Below, piece after piece: positions 17,409 to 25,878 of a DNA stretch of 64,000 nt (positions are counted from its first letter, which is position 1; each line of letters starts with the position of its first letter). Location: assembly GCF_036345255.1 (NCBI RefSeq), contig NZ_CP107783.1, positions 558,001 through 622,000 on the forward strand. Reading direction: 5' to 3'. The DNA is from Streptomyces sp. NBC_00569 (lineage in GTDB: Bacteria; Actinomycetota; Actinomycetes; Streptomycetales; Streptomycetaceae). The notes under the pieces are model-generated. The model was given only the letters and a program-made list of their open reading frames with translations, had not been told where the DNA came from and ran no database searches. The position numbers and the translations under genes are program-made.

Positions 17409-17864
17409 TCAGAGGTCATGGATCAGGGACCACGGATCCGAGGGCATGGATCGGTTGGCGACGACGAGTATCGGGTCCTGGTGGCTGCGCAGTCCCGCGA
17501 GCACGTAGTGGCTGTACTGCCAGACCCCTTCGACGACGATCAGCGGGGCGTCCGGCGGCAGTTGCTTGAAGACCTCGATGCCGGCGCACTGACTGTCGAT
17601 GAACCCGTGCCCCTTCGTCTCGTCGACGTCGTGAGCTCGGCGCACCGTCCGGCCGAGGTCCGTGAGCGCGGCGGCCAGGTCCGTCTCCAGTTTCTGCTGC
17701 GAGGGCCATCCGGTGACGTTGGCGGCCGGGCGCAGGTCGCCATTGGCGACGGTGTACACGGTGCCGGGCTCGGCAGCGGACGGAGTGAGAGGCTGCGGGA
17801 CGCGTAGGGCGTGCGGAAACTCCGGAGGTGTGCGGAAGGAAGGACGGGGAGGGAGCCCCCGCAC
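17409..17864 (-). pseudogene. Truncated L-fucose/arabinose isomerase-family gene
   Basis: About 120 residues (from AEPGTVYTVANGDLRPAAN to VLVVANRSMPSDPW-like end) resemble the N-terminus of the actinobacterial L-fucose/L-arabinose isomerase family, whose members are roughly 480 aa. After SDPW the frame runs into SLIHDL and a stop two bases from the end of the convergent TetR gene. The catalytic C-terminal two-thirds are absent, so it cannot be a working isomerase. It sits 21 bp after an FGGY kinase, the expected operon partner, and the break coincides with the TetR boundary, suggesting a deletion or rearrangement scar. The exact start is uncertain. Confidence 0.6.
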
Positions 17865-17885
17865 AGCAGGGGTACTCCCTGGTGT

Positions 17886-19364
17886 TCAGCGGGACTGGAT
17901 GTCGGACAGCGCGTGGACGACATGGGAGGACGCCGGATAGAGCTCGCGGTACAGGCCGTACAGCTCGTCGTAGCGGGAGGTCATCTCCGGGCGCGGGGCG
18001 ACCACTTCCTGGACCGGGTTCCAGGTGTCGATGCGGGCGTCGCTCACGAGTCGGGCGGCGAGGAGTGCCCCTCCGTACGAGGCCCCGACGGAGGTCGTGC
18101 GTACCTCTTGGGCCCGGCCGGTGACGTCCGAGACGATCTGGGTCCACAGGCGCCCCTGGGTGCCGCCGCCGACGGCGACGACGCGGCGGATGTCACCGCC
18201 GGCCGCTTCGATGGCCTCGATGTTGTGCCGCACTCCGTACGCCGTGCCTTCGAGGGCAGCCCGGTACAGGTCTCCCCGCGTGTGGGAGAGCGTGAGGCCT
18301 GCGATGACGCCGCGCGCCCGCGGGTCGGTGATCGGGGTGCGTTCCCCGGCGAAGTAGGGAAGCATCAGCAGGCCGCCCGCGCCGGGGCCCGACTCCTCGG
18401 CCAGGCCCAGCAGTTGCTGGTAGTCGTCGCTGCCGAACAGGTCGCGGAGCCAGCTGGTGACGGCGCCGGACGTTGCCATTCCGCCGGCGAGGTTGCGGGT
18501 GTCGGGGAGAGCCCCGACGGTGCTCCACAGCGACGGGTCGCGCAGCAGTCCCGGCACGGTGTGGACGAGGAACATCGTCGTGCCGTACATGAGCATGAGG
18601 TCGCCGATCCCGTGCGCGCCGACGCTCAGCGCCTCGGCCCAGGCGTCGATGGTCCCCGTGGTGACCGGGATGCCGGTCGGCAGCCCGGTCAGGTGTGCGG
18701 CCTCGGCGGTCACCGTGCCCGCCGCCTCGCCGGACCAGCGCAGTCCGGGAAGTTCGATGCCGGGGGCGATCCGGTCGGTCCACGGGGTGTACCAGTCGCG
18801 GGCCAGGGTGTCGTAGAGCGGGGTGCTCTGACTGGCCGAGTGGTGGTCGAGGACGTAGGCGCCGGTGAGTTTGCGTACGAGCCAGGAGCTCGGCATGTAG
18901 AGCCGGCGGGCGCGGCGGAAGAGCTCCGCTTCCTGTTCGGCGATCCACGCCACCTTGGGGCCCACGGCCTGGGTGGTGAGCCACGAGCCGCAGCGGTGGG
19001 CGATCTCGTCGGCACCCAGCTCTCTTTCGAGCCGCTCGATCTGGGGGACGGAGCGGGTGTCCACGCCGTACAGGATCGCGGGGCGTACAGGTGTGTCGCT
19101 CTCGTCGGTCAGCAGCACGCAGGGGCCCATGCCACTGACTCCGACCGCGACCACGTCCGCGTCGCGTGCGGCGGTCAACTCGCGGGTGAGGGAGACGAAT
19201 TCGTCCCACCAGATGTCCGCATGCATCTCGACGTGTCCGGGAGCCGGGCGGTCGACGGCGTGTTCACGGACGGCCGTGTACAACACGGCCCCGTCGAGGC
19301 CGACGAGAACGCCCTTGCTGCTGGACGTTCCGATGTCCACACCGATGACTGCTGACTGAGGCAT
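17886..19364 (-). CDS. FGGY-family carbohydrate kinase
   Basis: Sugar kinase of 492 aa, full family length. The N-terminal IGVDIGTSSSKGVLVGLDG phosphate-binding loop, central TGTIDAWAEALSVGAHG and C-terminal ATP motif VAVGGGTQGRLWTQIVSDVTG are intact. Close relatives include xylulokinases and other pentulose or hexulose kinases; the exact sugar is not clear. It lies 48 bp after a MalG-type permease and 21 bp before a truncated sugar isomerase, so it was once part of an import-isomerise-phosphorylate operon. It may still be functional. Confidence 0.88.
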   Translation of the reverse strand: MPQSAVIGVDIGTSSSKGVLVGLDGAVLYTAVREHAVDRPAPGHVEMHADIWWDEFVSLTRELTAARDADVVAVGVSGMGPCVLLTDESDTPVRPAILYGVDTRSVPQIERLERELGADEIAHRCGSWLTTQAVGPKVAWIAEQEAELFRRARRLYMPSSWLVRKLTGAYVLDHHSASQSTPLYDTLARDWYTPWTDRIAPGIELPGLRWSGEAAGTVTAEAAHLTGLPTGIPVTTGTIDAWAEALSVGAHGIGDLMLMYGTTMFLVHTVPGLLRDPSLWSTVGALPDTRNLAGGMATSGAVTSWLRDLFGSDDYQQLLGLAEESGPGAGGLLMLPYFAGERTPITDPRARGVIAGLTLSHTRGDLYRAALEGTAYGVRHNIEAIEAAGGDIRRVVAVGGGTQGRLWTQIVSDVTGRAQEVRTTSVGASYGGALLAARLVSDARIDTWNPVQEVVAPRPEMTSRYDELYGLYRELYPASSHVVHALSDIQSR

Positions 19365-19412
19365 GCGAGCACCGTTTTTCTCGGTTCGTTCTGGATCGTC
19401 GCGCCGGTCGGG

Positions 19413-20216
19413 TCACTTCAGGCAGGAGGTCTTGATGGACTCGACCATCTGGCGCTGGAAGACGAGGAAGAGGGCGAGCATGGGTATCACGGCGACCACG
19501 GCGGCGGCCAGGACATGGTTCCAGTTCGCGCCGTACTGGGTGCTGAAGGACGCGATCCCGACCTGAATGACCGTCAGGTCCGCGCCGTTGGTGGCGACCA
19601 GTGGCCAGGCGAAGGCGTTCCAGTTCGCGAGGAACAAGAACACCGACAGCGCCGAGAGGATCGGCCGGGACAGCGGCAGGATGATGTTCCAGTACACCCG
19701 CCAGTACCCGCAGCCGTCCACGATCGCCGCCTCCTCCAGTTCCTTCGGTATGCCGAGGTAGAACTGGCGGAGCAGGAAGATCCCGAAGGCGCTGAAGAGC
19801 GGCGGGACGATCAGGGCCGCGTAGCTGTCGGGCATCCCCAGCGTTCGGACGACGACGAACAGCGGGATCAGGATGACCGGTGCGGTGATCAGCAGTGTCG
19901 AGAAGATGACCACGAAGATACCGTCCCGCCCGGGAAACCTGAGCCAGGCGAGCGCGTAGGCGGCCATCGAGCGGAAGAGGAGCGCCACGGCCGTGACCAC
20001 CGCGGCGGTGATGAAGCTGTTGAACAGCCAGCGGACGAAGGGTACTTCGGTGAAGACGTAGGCGAAGTGGGACCAGGTGAGGTCCGTGGGGAGGAGCTTG
20101 CCGTCGGTGACCCTGGCGCGGGTCTTGAAGGATGAGGTGATCATCCACAGCACCGGGAAGATGCTGCCGGCGGACAGGACGACAGTCAGGGCGACGAGCC
20201 CCGCCCGCGGGCCCAA
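19413..20216 (-). CDS. Orphan sugar ABC permease, MalG type
   Basis: CUT1 inner-membrane subunit (267 aa) with six hydrophobic segments and EAA loop EEAAIVDGCGYWRVYW. The only in-frame standard start is TTG 20216, with a weak ribosome site; the frame stays open upstream through an RPRRRP-type tail. Its usual partners, a MalF-type permease and binding protein, are missing upstream: instead a SnoaL-like gene ends 119 bp away. Without partners it may be non-functional or may assemble with subunits encoded elsewhere. Confidence 0.85.
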   Translation of the reverse strand: MGPRAGLVALTVVLSAGSIFPVLWMITSSFKTRARVTDGKLLPTDLTWSHFAYVFTEVPFVRWLFNSFITAAVVTAVALLFRSMAAYALAWLRFPGRDGIFVVIFSTLLITAPVILIPLFVVVRTLGMPDSYAALIVPPLFSAFGIFLLRQFYLGIPKELEEAAIVDGCGYWRVYWNIILPLSRPILSALSVFLFLANWNAFAWPLVATNGADLTVIQVGIASFSTQYGANWNHVLAAAVVAVIPMLALFLVFQRQMVESIKTSCLK

Positions 20217-20335
20217 GGGCCGCCGGCGCGGACGAGTCGCGCCCGTGGCCGTGGTCGCGTCCGCGACGGGAGCCGCGATTGCGACGCCGCCCGGGACACC
20301 TGAGGCGTTCCGGGCGACGTCGCCGTCGCGGCAGA

Positions 20336-20725
20336 TCAGGCCTCGGGCGCCGGTGAGAGATGCTCATGGACGGCGAGCCAGCGGCCGGAGTCCTGGCGGG
20401 CGAACACGATCGTCTCGCGTTCGCGGAGCGTCTCCTCGCCGGCCGTCGTGGCCACCGTCGTCTCGACCCGGTGGCTGAAGACGGCGGTGTCACCGAAGGA
20501 CTGCACCAGCTGGTCGGCCGACGTGCAGCGCACGATCCGGAATCCGTCCTCGGCGACCCAGCGGTTCCACAGGGCTCGGTAGTCGGCGGTGGACGCCACG
20601 CGTTCGGACGTGGTGTGGAAGACGAACGTCGCGTCCGGCGTGAACGCGTCGAAGTAGTCGTCGAGGCGGCCTTCGCCGAACGCGGACACCAGGGCGTCGG
20701 CGGCCTTCAGGACCTCGTCGGTCAT
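20336..20725 (-). CDS. SnoaL/NTF2-like protein
   Basis: Small alpha+beta-barrel protein (129 aa) of the nuclear transport factor 2 / SnoaL-like superfamily: N-terminal helix DEVLKAADALVSAFGEGRLDDYFDAFTPDATFVFH, then strands ending in WLAVHEHLSPAP. The conserved HEHLS end is typical of the SgcJ/DUF4440-like branch. Strong ribosome site GAAGGAG before the ATG. It is the third gene of an operon after an NCS1 permease and a cyclase-family hydrolase (34-bp gap), so it probably acts on or binds the same metabolite. Confidence 0.85.
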   Translation of the reverse strand: MTDEVLKAADALVSAFGEGRLDDYFDAFTPDATFVFHTTSERVASTADYRALWNRWVAEDGFRIVRCTSADQLVQSFGDTAVFSHRVETTVATTAGEETLRERETIVFARQDSGRWLAVHEHLSPAPEA

Positions 20726-20759
20726 GGGTGGTGCTCCTTCTGGCAGGAATGCGGGCGGT

Positions 20760-21404
20760 TCAGCCGATGCGGGCGACGGCGCGTACGGGTGCGCCGTCGG
20801 CGGCGGGCAGTTTCAGCGGCAGCAGCGAGACCTCGATGGGCTCGCCCGCCGACTGTGCGTCGACCAGGGGGCCGAGTCCGGTCAGGTTCTCGGCGATCAC
20901 GGCGTGCGCCCCGCACAGGATCCGGTGGGCGGGGAACTCGTCGGCCGAGGTGGGATCCACGCTCAGCGCGTCGATGCCGACCGTACGCACTCCGGCGGCG
21001 ACCAGGAGTTCGGCCGCCTCGCGGGTCAGGTAGGGGTGGGAGAGGTACTCGTCGGTGCCCCAGTGCGCCGACCAGCCGGTGGCGACGAGGACGATCGCCC
21101 CGGCCCGGATCCGGCCCTCGAAGAGGTCCGGCCCGAGCGGTGAACGCGGCTGCGCGCCGCGGGCGTCGACGACCACGGCCTCTCCCACGAAACGGTCCAG
21201 CGGGAGCTGGTCGAGGGTGGGCAGCGAGTCGTCGATGTGGAACGGGGCGTCGACGTGCGTACCGGACTGGGACCCCATGTCCAGGTGCAGGACGTTCACG
21301 CCGTCCGCCGCGACGCTCAGGGCGGGGGTGAGGGTGACGCGCGGGTCGCCGGGGTAGACCGGCATGCCGGTCGCGAGCTCGACGGAGAGGTCCACGAGGC
21401 GCAT
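20760..21404 (-). CDS. Cyclase-family metal-dependent hydrolase
   Basis: Kynurenine-formamidase/isatin-hydrolase-like protein (214 aa). The metal site motif SQSGTHVDAPFH and downstream D/E residues in the family pattern are present, as are DLSVELATGMPVYPGDP at the N-terminus and GIDALSVDP. Members hydrolyse amides or lactams using Mn or Zn. It lies five bases after an NCS1 nucleobase-type permease stop and opposite a PucR regulator, so a cyclic nitrogen compound such as a hydantoin, isatin or oxidised purine is a reasonable guess (inference). Confidence 0.88.
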   Translation of the reverse strand: MRLVDLSVELATGMPVYPGDPRVTLTPALSVAADGVNVLHLDMGSQSGTHVDAPFHIDDSLPTLDQLPLDRFVGEAVVVDARGAQPRSPLGPDLFEGRIRAGAIVLVATGWSAHWGTDEYLSHPYLTREAAELLVAAGVRTVGIDALSVDPTSADEFPAHRILCGAHAVIAENLTGLGPLVDAQSAGEPIEVSLLPLKLPAADGAPVRAVARIG

Positions 21405-21409
21405 GGCCG

Positions 21410-22945
21410 TCACGCCTTTCCCGCGGTGACGGGCGCGGGCACGTCGTCGCTGATCGGCGGGACGGGCGTGTCCGAGGCGCGGACCAGGCGCGGCCCCTGG
21501 GGCCCGTAGACCTCGCGCGGCTCGGGGAAGAGCCACAGCAGGGCCAAATAGAGGAGGGCGGCGACGCCGAGGCCCACCAGGAGCGAGAGGTCCACGCCGC
21601 CGGCCAGGTCGCCGAGGGGGCCGACGAACTGGCCGGGCAGGTTCACGAACATCAGGGCGAGGACCGCGGAGGTCAGCCACGCGCCCATGCCGCGCCAGTT
21701 CCAGCCGTGGGTGAACCAGTAACGGCCGCCCTTTTGGCGCCGGTTGAAGACCTGGAGCGAATCGGGGTCGTACCAGCCCCGGCGGGTCAGCCAGCCGAGC
21801 ATCATGATCACCATCCACGGGGCGGTGCACGTGATGATCAGCGTCGCGAACGTCGAGATGGACTGGGACAGGTTGGCCGCGAAGCGCCCGACGAAGATGA
21901 ATCCGATCGACAGCACGCCGACGAACAGCGTCGCCTGCACACGGCTGAACCGCGTGAACACGCTGGAGAAGTCGAGACCCGTGCCGTAGAGCGAGGTGGT
22001 GCCGGTGGACATGCCGCCGATCAGCGCGAGCAGGCACACGGGCAGGAAGTACCAGCCGGGCGCGATCGCGAGGAGCCCTCCGACGTAGTTCGAGGCGCTC
22101 GGGTCCATGTACTTGGCCGCCTTCTCCGCGATGATCGAGGCGGTGGCGAGCCCGAAGAAGAAGGGCAGGATGGTCGCGATCTGCGACGCGAACGCGGCCG
22201 TGACGACCCGGCGGCTCGAGGCCTGTGCCGGGATGTAGCGGGCCCAGTCGCCGAGGAAGGCGCCGAACGACACCGGGTTGGACAGCACGATCAGGGCGGA
22301 GCCGATGAATGCGGGCCAGAATCCGGCGGCCGAGGAGGACGAGAACGACCCCTGGTAGCCCGGGTCGAAGTCCCCGGCGAAGGCGAAGAAGCCGAGGACG
22401 AACAGCGTCGACGCCGCCACCACGGCGATCTTGTTCACGAACAGCATGAACCGGAAGCCGTACACGCACACCGTCAGCACGAGCAGCGCGAACACCCCGT
22501 ACGCCAGCGCGAACACACCGTCGTTCTGCGGCACGCCCATCAGCCGGTGCGCGCCGCCGACCAGGGCGTCGCCGGAGGACCACACGGAGATCGAGAAGAA
22601 CGCGACGGCGGTGAGCAGCGAGAGGAACGAGCCGACGATCCGGCCGTGCACGCCCAGGTGGGCCGAGGACGACACGGCGTTGTTGGTGCCGTTGCGCGGG
22701 CCGAACACCGCGAGGGGCGCCAGGATCAGCGCACCGGCCACGAGGCCGAGGACGGTCGCCGCGAGGCCCTGCCAGAACGACAGGCCGAACAGGATGGGGA
22801 AGGCGCCCAGCACGCAGGTGGCGAAGGTGTTGGCACCACCGAACGCGACCCGGAACAGGTCCAGGGGCTTGGCGGAGCGGTCCGAGTCAGGGATGCGTTC
22901 GACGCCGTACTGCTCCACCTCCGTCAGAGCCGGGGAATCACTCAT
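21410..22945 (-). CDS. NCS1-family nucleobase:cation symporter
   Basis: Purine-cytosine permease-like carrier (511 aa) with about twelve hydrophobic segments. Recognisable parts are FRVAFGGANTFATCVLGAFPILFGLSFWQG, GPRNGTNNAVSSSAHLGVHG (the substrate-site loop) and VSFGAFLGDWARYIP. ATG follows a near-perfect AAGGAGG. First gene of an operon with a cyclase-family hydrolase and a SnoaL-like protein, divergent from PucR, which in this family activates purine or related nitrogen catabolism. Likely substrate: a nucleobase, allantoin or hydantoin. Confidence 0.92.
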   Translation of the reverse strand: MSDSPALTEVEQYGVERIPDSDRSAKPLDLFRVAFGGANTFATCVLGAFPILFGLSFWQGLAATVLGLVAGALILAPLAVFGPRNGTNNAVSSSAHLGVHGRIVGSFLSLLTAVAFFSISVWSSGDALVGGAHRLMGVPQNDGVFALAYGVFALLVLTVCVYGFRFMLFVNKIAVVAASTLFVLGFFAFAGDFDPGYQGSFSSSSAAGFWPAFIGSALIVLSNPVSFGAFLGDWARYIPAQASSRRVVTAAFASQIATILPFFFGLATASIIAEKAAKYMDPSASNYVGGLLAIAPGWYFLPVCLLALIGGMSTGTTSLYGTGLDFSSVFTRFSRVQATLFVGVLSIGFIFVGRFAANLSQSISTFATLIITCTAPWMVIMMLGWLTRRGWYDPDSLQVFNRRQKGGRYWFTHGWNWRGMGAWLTSAVLALMFVNLPGQFVGPLGDLAGGVDLSLLVGLGVAALLYLALLWLFPEPREVYGPQGPRLVRASDTPVPPISDDVPAPVTAGKA

Positions 22946-23065
22946 TCGTCCTCCTTGGGGGCGAGCAGGTTGATCAGGTCGTCGGCGGACGCGGCGGGCA
23001 GTCTCTCGCGCGACAGCGAAACATGCAGGTGGTCGGGTGAGTGTGCATGGCAAGGGATTGTCACG

Positions 23066-23076
23066 GCAATCGTTGC
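23066..23076. promoter_or_regulatory. Small palindrome in PucR/NCS1 intergenic region
   Basis: GCAATCGTTGC (4-3-4 inverted repeat) lies 26 bp before the PucR start, within the 156-bp divergent spacer. It is a candidate site for PucR; no clear -35/-10 pair was found nearby. Confidence 0.3.
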
Positions 23077-23101
23077 AGAGACGAAGAGGTAGCCTCGATT
23101 T

Positions 23102-24586
23102 GTGGCCGAGCACAATGAACACCGCGTCGACGGGGTGGACCGCCAGCGGGTGACCGTCGCGGACCTGCTGTCCTACCCCGCGTTGCAGTTGCGCCTGGTC
23201 GCGGGCGCGGCGGGCCTGACCCGCTCGGTGTCGTGGGCGCATGTCAGCGAGCTGGACGACCCCACGCCCTGGCTCCTGGGCGCCGAAATGATCATGACGA
23301 CGGGTCTCGCGATGCCGCGCTCGGCCGCCGGACAGCGGGCCTATCTGGAACGGCTCGACGACGCCGGGGTGGCCGCCCTGGCCGTCTCCGCCCAGCTGCA
23401 CATGCCTCCCCTGCGCCAGGCGTTCCACGCCGCGGCCGAGGAGCGCGGCATGCCGGTCCTGGAAGTACCGCTCGCCGTTCCCTTTATCGCGGTCGCGCAG
23501 GAAGTGGCCGCCGCGGTCCAGGAGGACGCCCGCCACCGGCTCGGCGCCCAGCTCCAGGTCTTCGGCGCCCTGCGCTGGCTCACCTCGGAGAACCTGGACA
23601 CGGCCGAACTCTTCAGCCGCCTGGAGAACCTCTCCGGCTACGCCATCTACCTGTGCACCCGGCAGGGCCGGCCCCTGCTGCCCGGCGTGCCCGCGCCGGA
23701 CCCGTCCCTGCTGCCCCGCTCGGCGGACGCCCCGCCGACGATCCCCGGCGGCTTCGCGCTCCCCGTGCCCTCGCCCGGCGGACCCGCCGGGTTCCTCATC
23801 GCCATGGCCCACGACGGCGCTCGCCCGGCGGGCCTCGCCGTCGTGCAGCACATCGCCACCGTGGCCGCGCTCCAGCTCGCCATGGTCCGCACCGAACGCG
23901 AGACGTTGCGCCGTGAAGGGACCGAGATCCTGGCGGAGCTGCTGCAGGACGCGCTCGATCCGGCGGTCGCGAAGCGCCATCTGCTGCGTCACTCCATCAA
24001 GGGCGAGGCCGCCCTGGCGGTGGTCAGGGGCGTGACGCAGCAGGCCGTGCTGGAAGCCCTCCACGACGAGCCCTGCCTGCTCCTCAACCGGGGCGACGAC
24101 CGCTACCTCTTCGGCTCACCCCGCCTCGGTGACACGATCGCCGCGCTCCCGGGGGTGACGGCCGGCATGAGCCGCCCCGTCCGGCCCGGCGCCTCGCTGC
24201 GGGTCGCCCAGCGAGAAGCCCTGTGGGCCGCCTCCCACGCAGCGGCGTCCGGCCGCCCCCTCGTCCGCTACTCCGACGACGCCACCGGCCGCTGGCTGCC
24301 CGACGACCCCGCCGCGCTGAGTGCGCTCGTCGACCACGTGCTGGGCGACGCGCTGCGCTACGACAGCAGTCACGGTTCCCGGCTGCTCCCGTCGGTGCGT
24401 ACCTGGATGGAACGCGACCGGCGCACCGACGAGGCCGCGACCGCGCTCCACATCCACCCGAACACGCTCTCCTATCGCCTCCGCCGCTTCAGCGAGCTGA
24501 CGGGCCGGGATCTGTCGGCCACAGCTTCCTTCGCGGAGGTGTGGCTCGCGATCCGCGCGGCCGGACAGCTGGGGCTTCTGGACTGA
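23102..24586 (+). CDS. PucR-family transcriptional regulator
   Basis: Regulator of 494 aa with an N-terminal PucR ligand domain (VTVADLLSYPALQLRLVAGAAGLTRSVSWAHVSELDDPTPWL), a middle GGDEF-like region, and a C-terminal Fis-like helix-turn-helix (AATALHIHPNTLSYRLRRFSELTGRDL). Divergent from the NCS1-cyclase-SnoaL operon, which it most likely activates in response to a purine or related metabolite. GTG start 23102 with GAAGAGGTAG upstream. Confidence 0.92.
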   Translation: MAEHNEHRVDGVDRQRVTVADLLSYPALQLRLVAGAAGLTRSVSWAHVSELDDPTPWLLGAEMIMTTGLAMPRSAAGQRAYLERLDDAGVAALAVSAQLHMPPLRQAFHAAAEERGMPVLEVPLAVPFIAVAQEVAAAVQEDARHRLGAQLQVFGALRWLTSENLDTAELFSRLENLSGYAIYLCTRQGRPLLPGVPAPDPSLLPRSADAPPTIPGGFALPVPSPGGPAGFLIAMAHDGARPAGLAVVQHIATVAALQLAMVRTERETLRREGTEILAELLQDALDPAVAKRHLLRHSIKGEAALAVVRGVTQQAVLEALHDEPCLLLNRGDDRYLFGSPRLGDTIAALPGVTAGMSRPVRPGASLRVAQREALWAASHAAASGRPLVRYSDDATGRWLPDDPAALSALVDHVLGDALRYDSSHGSRLLPSVRTWMERDRRTDEAATALHIHPNTLSYRLRRFSELTGRDLSATASFAEVWLAIRAAGQLGLLD

Positions 24587-24615
24587 TCCACGTGCCCCGG
24601 GCGGCGGCCCGCCCT

Positions 24616-25527
24616 CTATGCCGCTTGTCGGCGCGTGGCCGGTGGGCTCGGGTCCTCGCGGCGTGTGAGGTGGTCCACCAGCGCCGCTGCCGCCGGGTTG
24701 CGTGGGCGCGGCCCCCGCCCGGTGAGCACGACCGTGCGGCCCGGCTCCGGCTGGCGGATCCGCACACAGGGCAGGCCCGCGTCCTCGCCGATGCGCCGGG
24801 GCACGAACGCGACCCCGATGCCCGCCCGGACCAGGGCCACGAGCATGCCGATCTGGGTCACATCGCAGGTGATCCGGCGCTCGAGCCCGCAGTGCGCGGC
24901 CAGCCTGCGCACCGCGGTCTCCAGGCCCGTACCGGCGCGGAAGTCGACGAAGGACTCGTGCGCGAGGTCCCGGATCAGCGCGCGGCCCGCGCGCGCGAGG
25001 GGGTGTCCGGGCGCGGTGATGAGCACCAGCTCCTCGCGCCAGGAGGCGAACTCGACCAGTCCGTCGGGCAGTTCGCCGGCATCCGGGGCGAGGTAGGCGA
25101 GATCCAGCTCACCGGCGCGCAGCCCTGCGTACAGTTCGTCGACCGGTGCGTCGCGTACCGATACCTGGATGCCGGGCAGGCGCCGGTGGAACAGTGCCAG
25201 CTCTCCGGGCAGGTCCACGCAGGTGAGGGTCTGGATCGTCCCGATGGACACGCGCCCGGTGGTCAGACCCGCCACCGCCGCCACCGCGTCGCGGGCCGCG
25301 TCGGCTCCCGCCAGCAGGGCTCTGGCCTGCGGAAGCAGGGCCCGCCCGGCCTCGGTGAGCACCACGCGGCGGCCGGTGCGGTCGAAGAGATCGGCTCCCA
25401 ACTCGCGTTCCAGATTGCGGATCGACGTACTGAGCGCGGACTGCACGATGAGTTCGGACCGGGCGGCAGCGGTGAAGGTGCCCTCGGCGACGACCGCCAT
25501 GAAGTGGCGGAGCTGACGCATCTCCAT
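24616..25527 (-). CDS. LysR-family transcriptional regulator
   Basis: Standard-length LysR protein (303 aa): winged helix-turn-helix in residues 1-65 (MRQLRHFMAVVAEGTFTAAARSELIVQSALSTSIRNLERELG) and a periplasmic-binding-like effector domain with VRAGIGVAFVPRR near the end. Two in-frame ATGs (25527, 25521) are nearly equivalent. The target is unclear; convergent with PucR and divergent from only a 48-codon reading frame, so any adjacent target would be that frame or its own gene. Confidence 0.9.
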   Translation of the reverse strand: MEMRQLRHFMAVVAEGTFTAAARSELIVQSALSTSIRNLERELGADLFDRTGRRVVLTEAGRALLPQARALLAGADAARDAVAAVAGLTTGRVSIGTIQTLTCVDLPGELALFHRRLPGIQVSVRDAPVDELYAGLRAGELDLAYLAPDAGELPDGLVEFASWREELVLITAPGHPLARAGRALIRDLAHESFVDFRAGTGLETAVRRLAAHCGLERRITCDVTQIGMLVALVRAGIGVAFVPRRIGEDAGLPCVRIRQPEPGRTVVLTGRGPRPRNPAAAALVDHLTRREDPSPPATRRQAA

Positions 25528-25602
25528 CCATCTACTGTAGCGATGGGAGGCAGCAAAGCGATCTGTTGGACCGACCGCCACGGACCACTGGATGCTGCTG
25601 GT

Positions 25603-25749
25603 ATGGATCACGTACCCACGCTCTGGACCGCCGCCTACGCGCCCTACCGACCCGCCGCCGTGCGCTTGGTCGCCCGGCAGCTGGTGCGCCTGCGCTGCTT
25701 CATGCACGCCCTCGCCCTGACGGACCACACACCGTTCGGGGGCTACTAG
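25603..25749 (+). CDS. Putative 48-aa protein divergent from LysR
   Basis: Short frame starting ATG 25603, 75 bp from the divergent LysR start. It reads MDHVPTLWTAAYAPYRP then a basic helix and ends HALALTDHTPFGGY. I recognise no family and there is no strong ribosome site. Its position opposite a LysR gene, where a target normally sits, is the main support; it may also be a leader or a remnant. Confidence 0.25.
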   Translation: MDHVPTLWTAAYAPYRPAAVRLVARQLVRLRCFMHALALTDHTPFGGY

Positions 25750-25824
25750 GCACACCATGGCGGAGTGATGCCCCAGGCGCCCAAGGGCTGACTTTCCCGG
25801 CCACCTGCTGGTTATGCTGCCGCC

Positions 25825-25845
25825 GAAGCGTTCATGGAAGCGCTC
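25825..25845. promoter_or_regulatory. Direct repeat upstream of hybrid regulator
   Basis: GAAGCGTTC and GAAGCGCTC (8 of 9 identical) lie 12 bases apart, i.e. about one helical turn, ending 33 bp before the regulator ATG. The second copy contains the GAAGCGCT core common in LacI-type operators; the heptamer TCAAACG follows (25844-25850) and recurs inverted (CGTTTGA) at 27047-27053. A role in autoregulation is inferred. Confidence 0.4.
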
Positions 25846-25878
25846 AAACGAACAGCGGGTGTCGAGGGGGCCATCAGC

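Noticed and set aside
23040..23101. TTGTCA as a -35 box for pucR
   Set aside because: No -10-like hexamer at 16-19 bases; nearest TAGCCT is 26 bases away.
21410..24064. 884-codon minus-strand frame including the NCS1 permease
   Set aside because: The extra part is antisense to the PucR gene; ATG 22945 has AAGGAGG and matches the family start.
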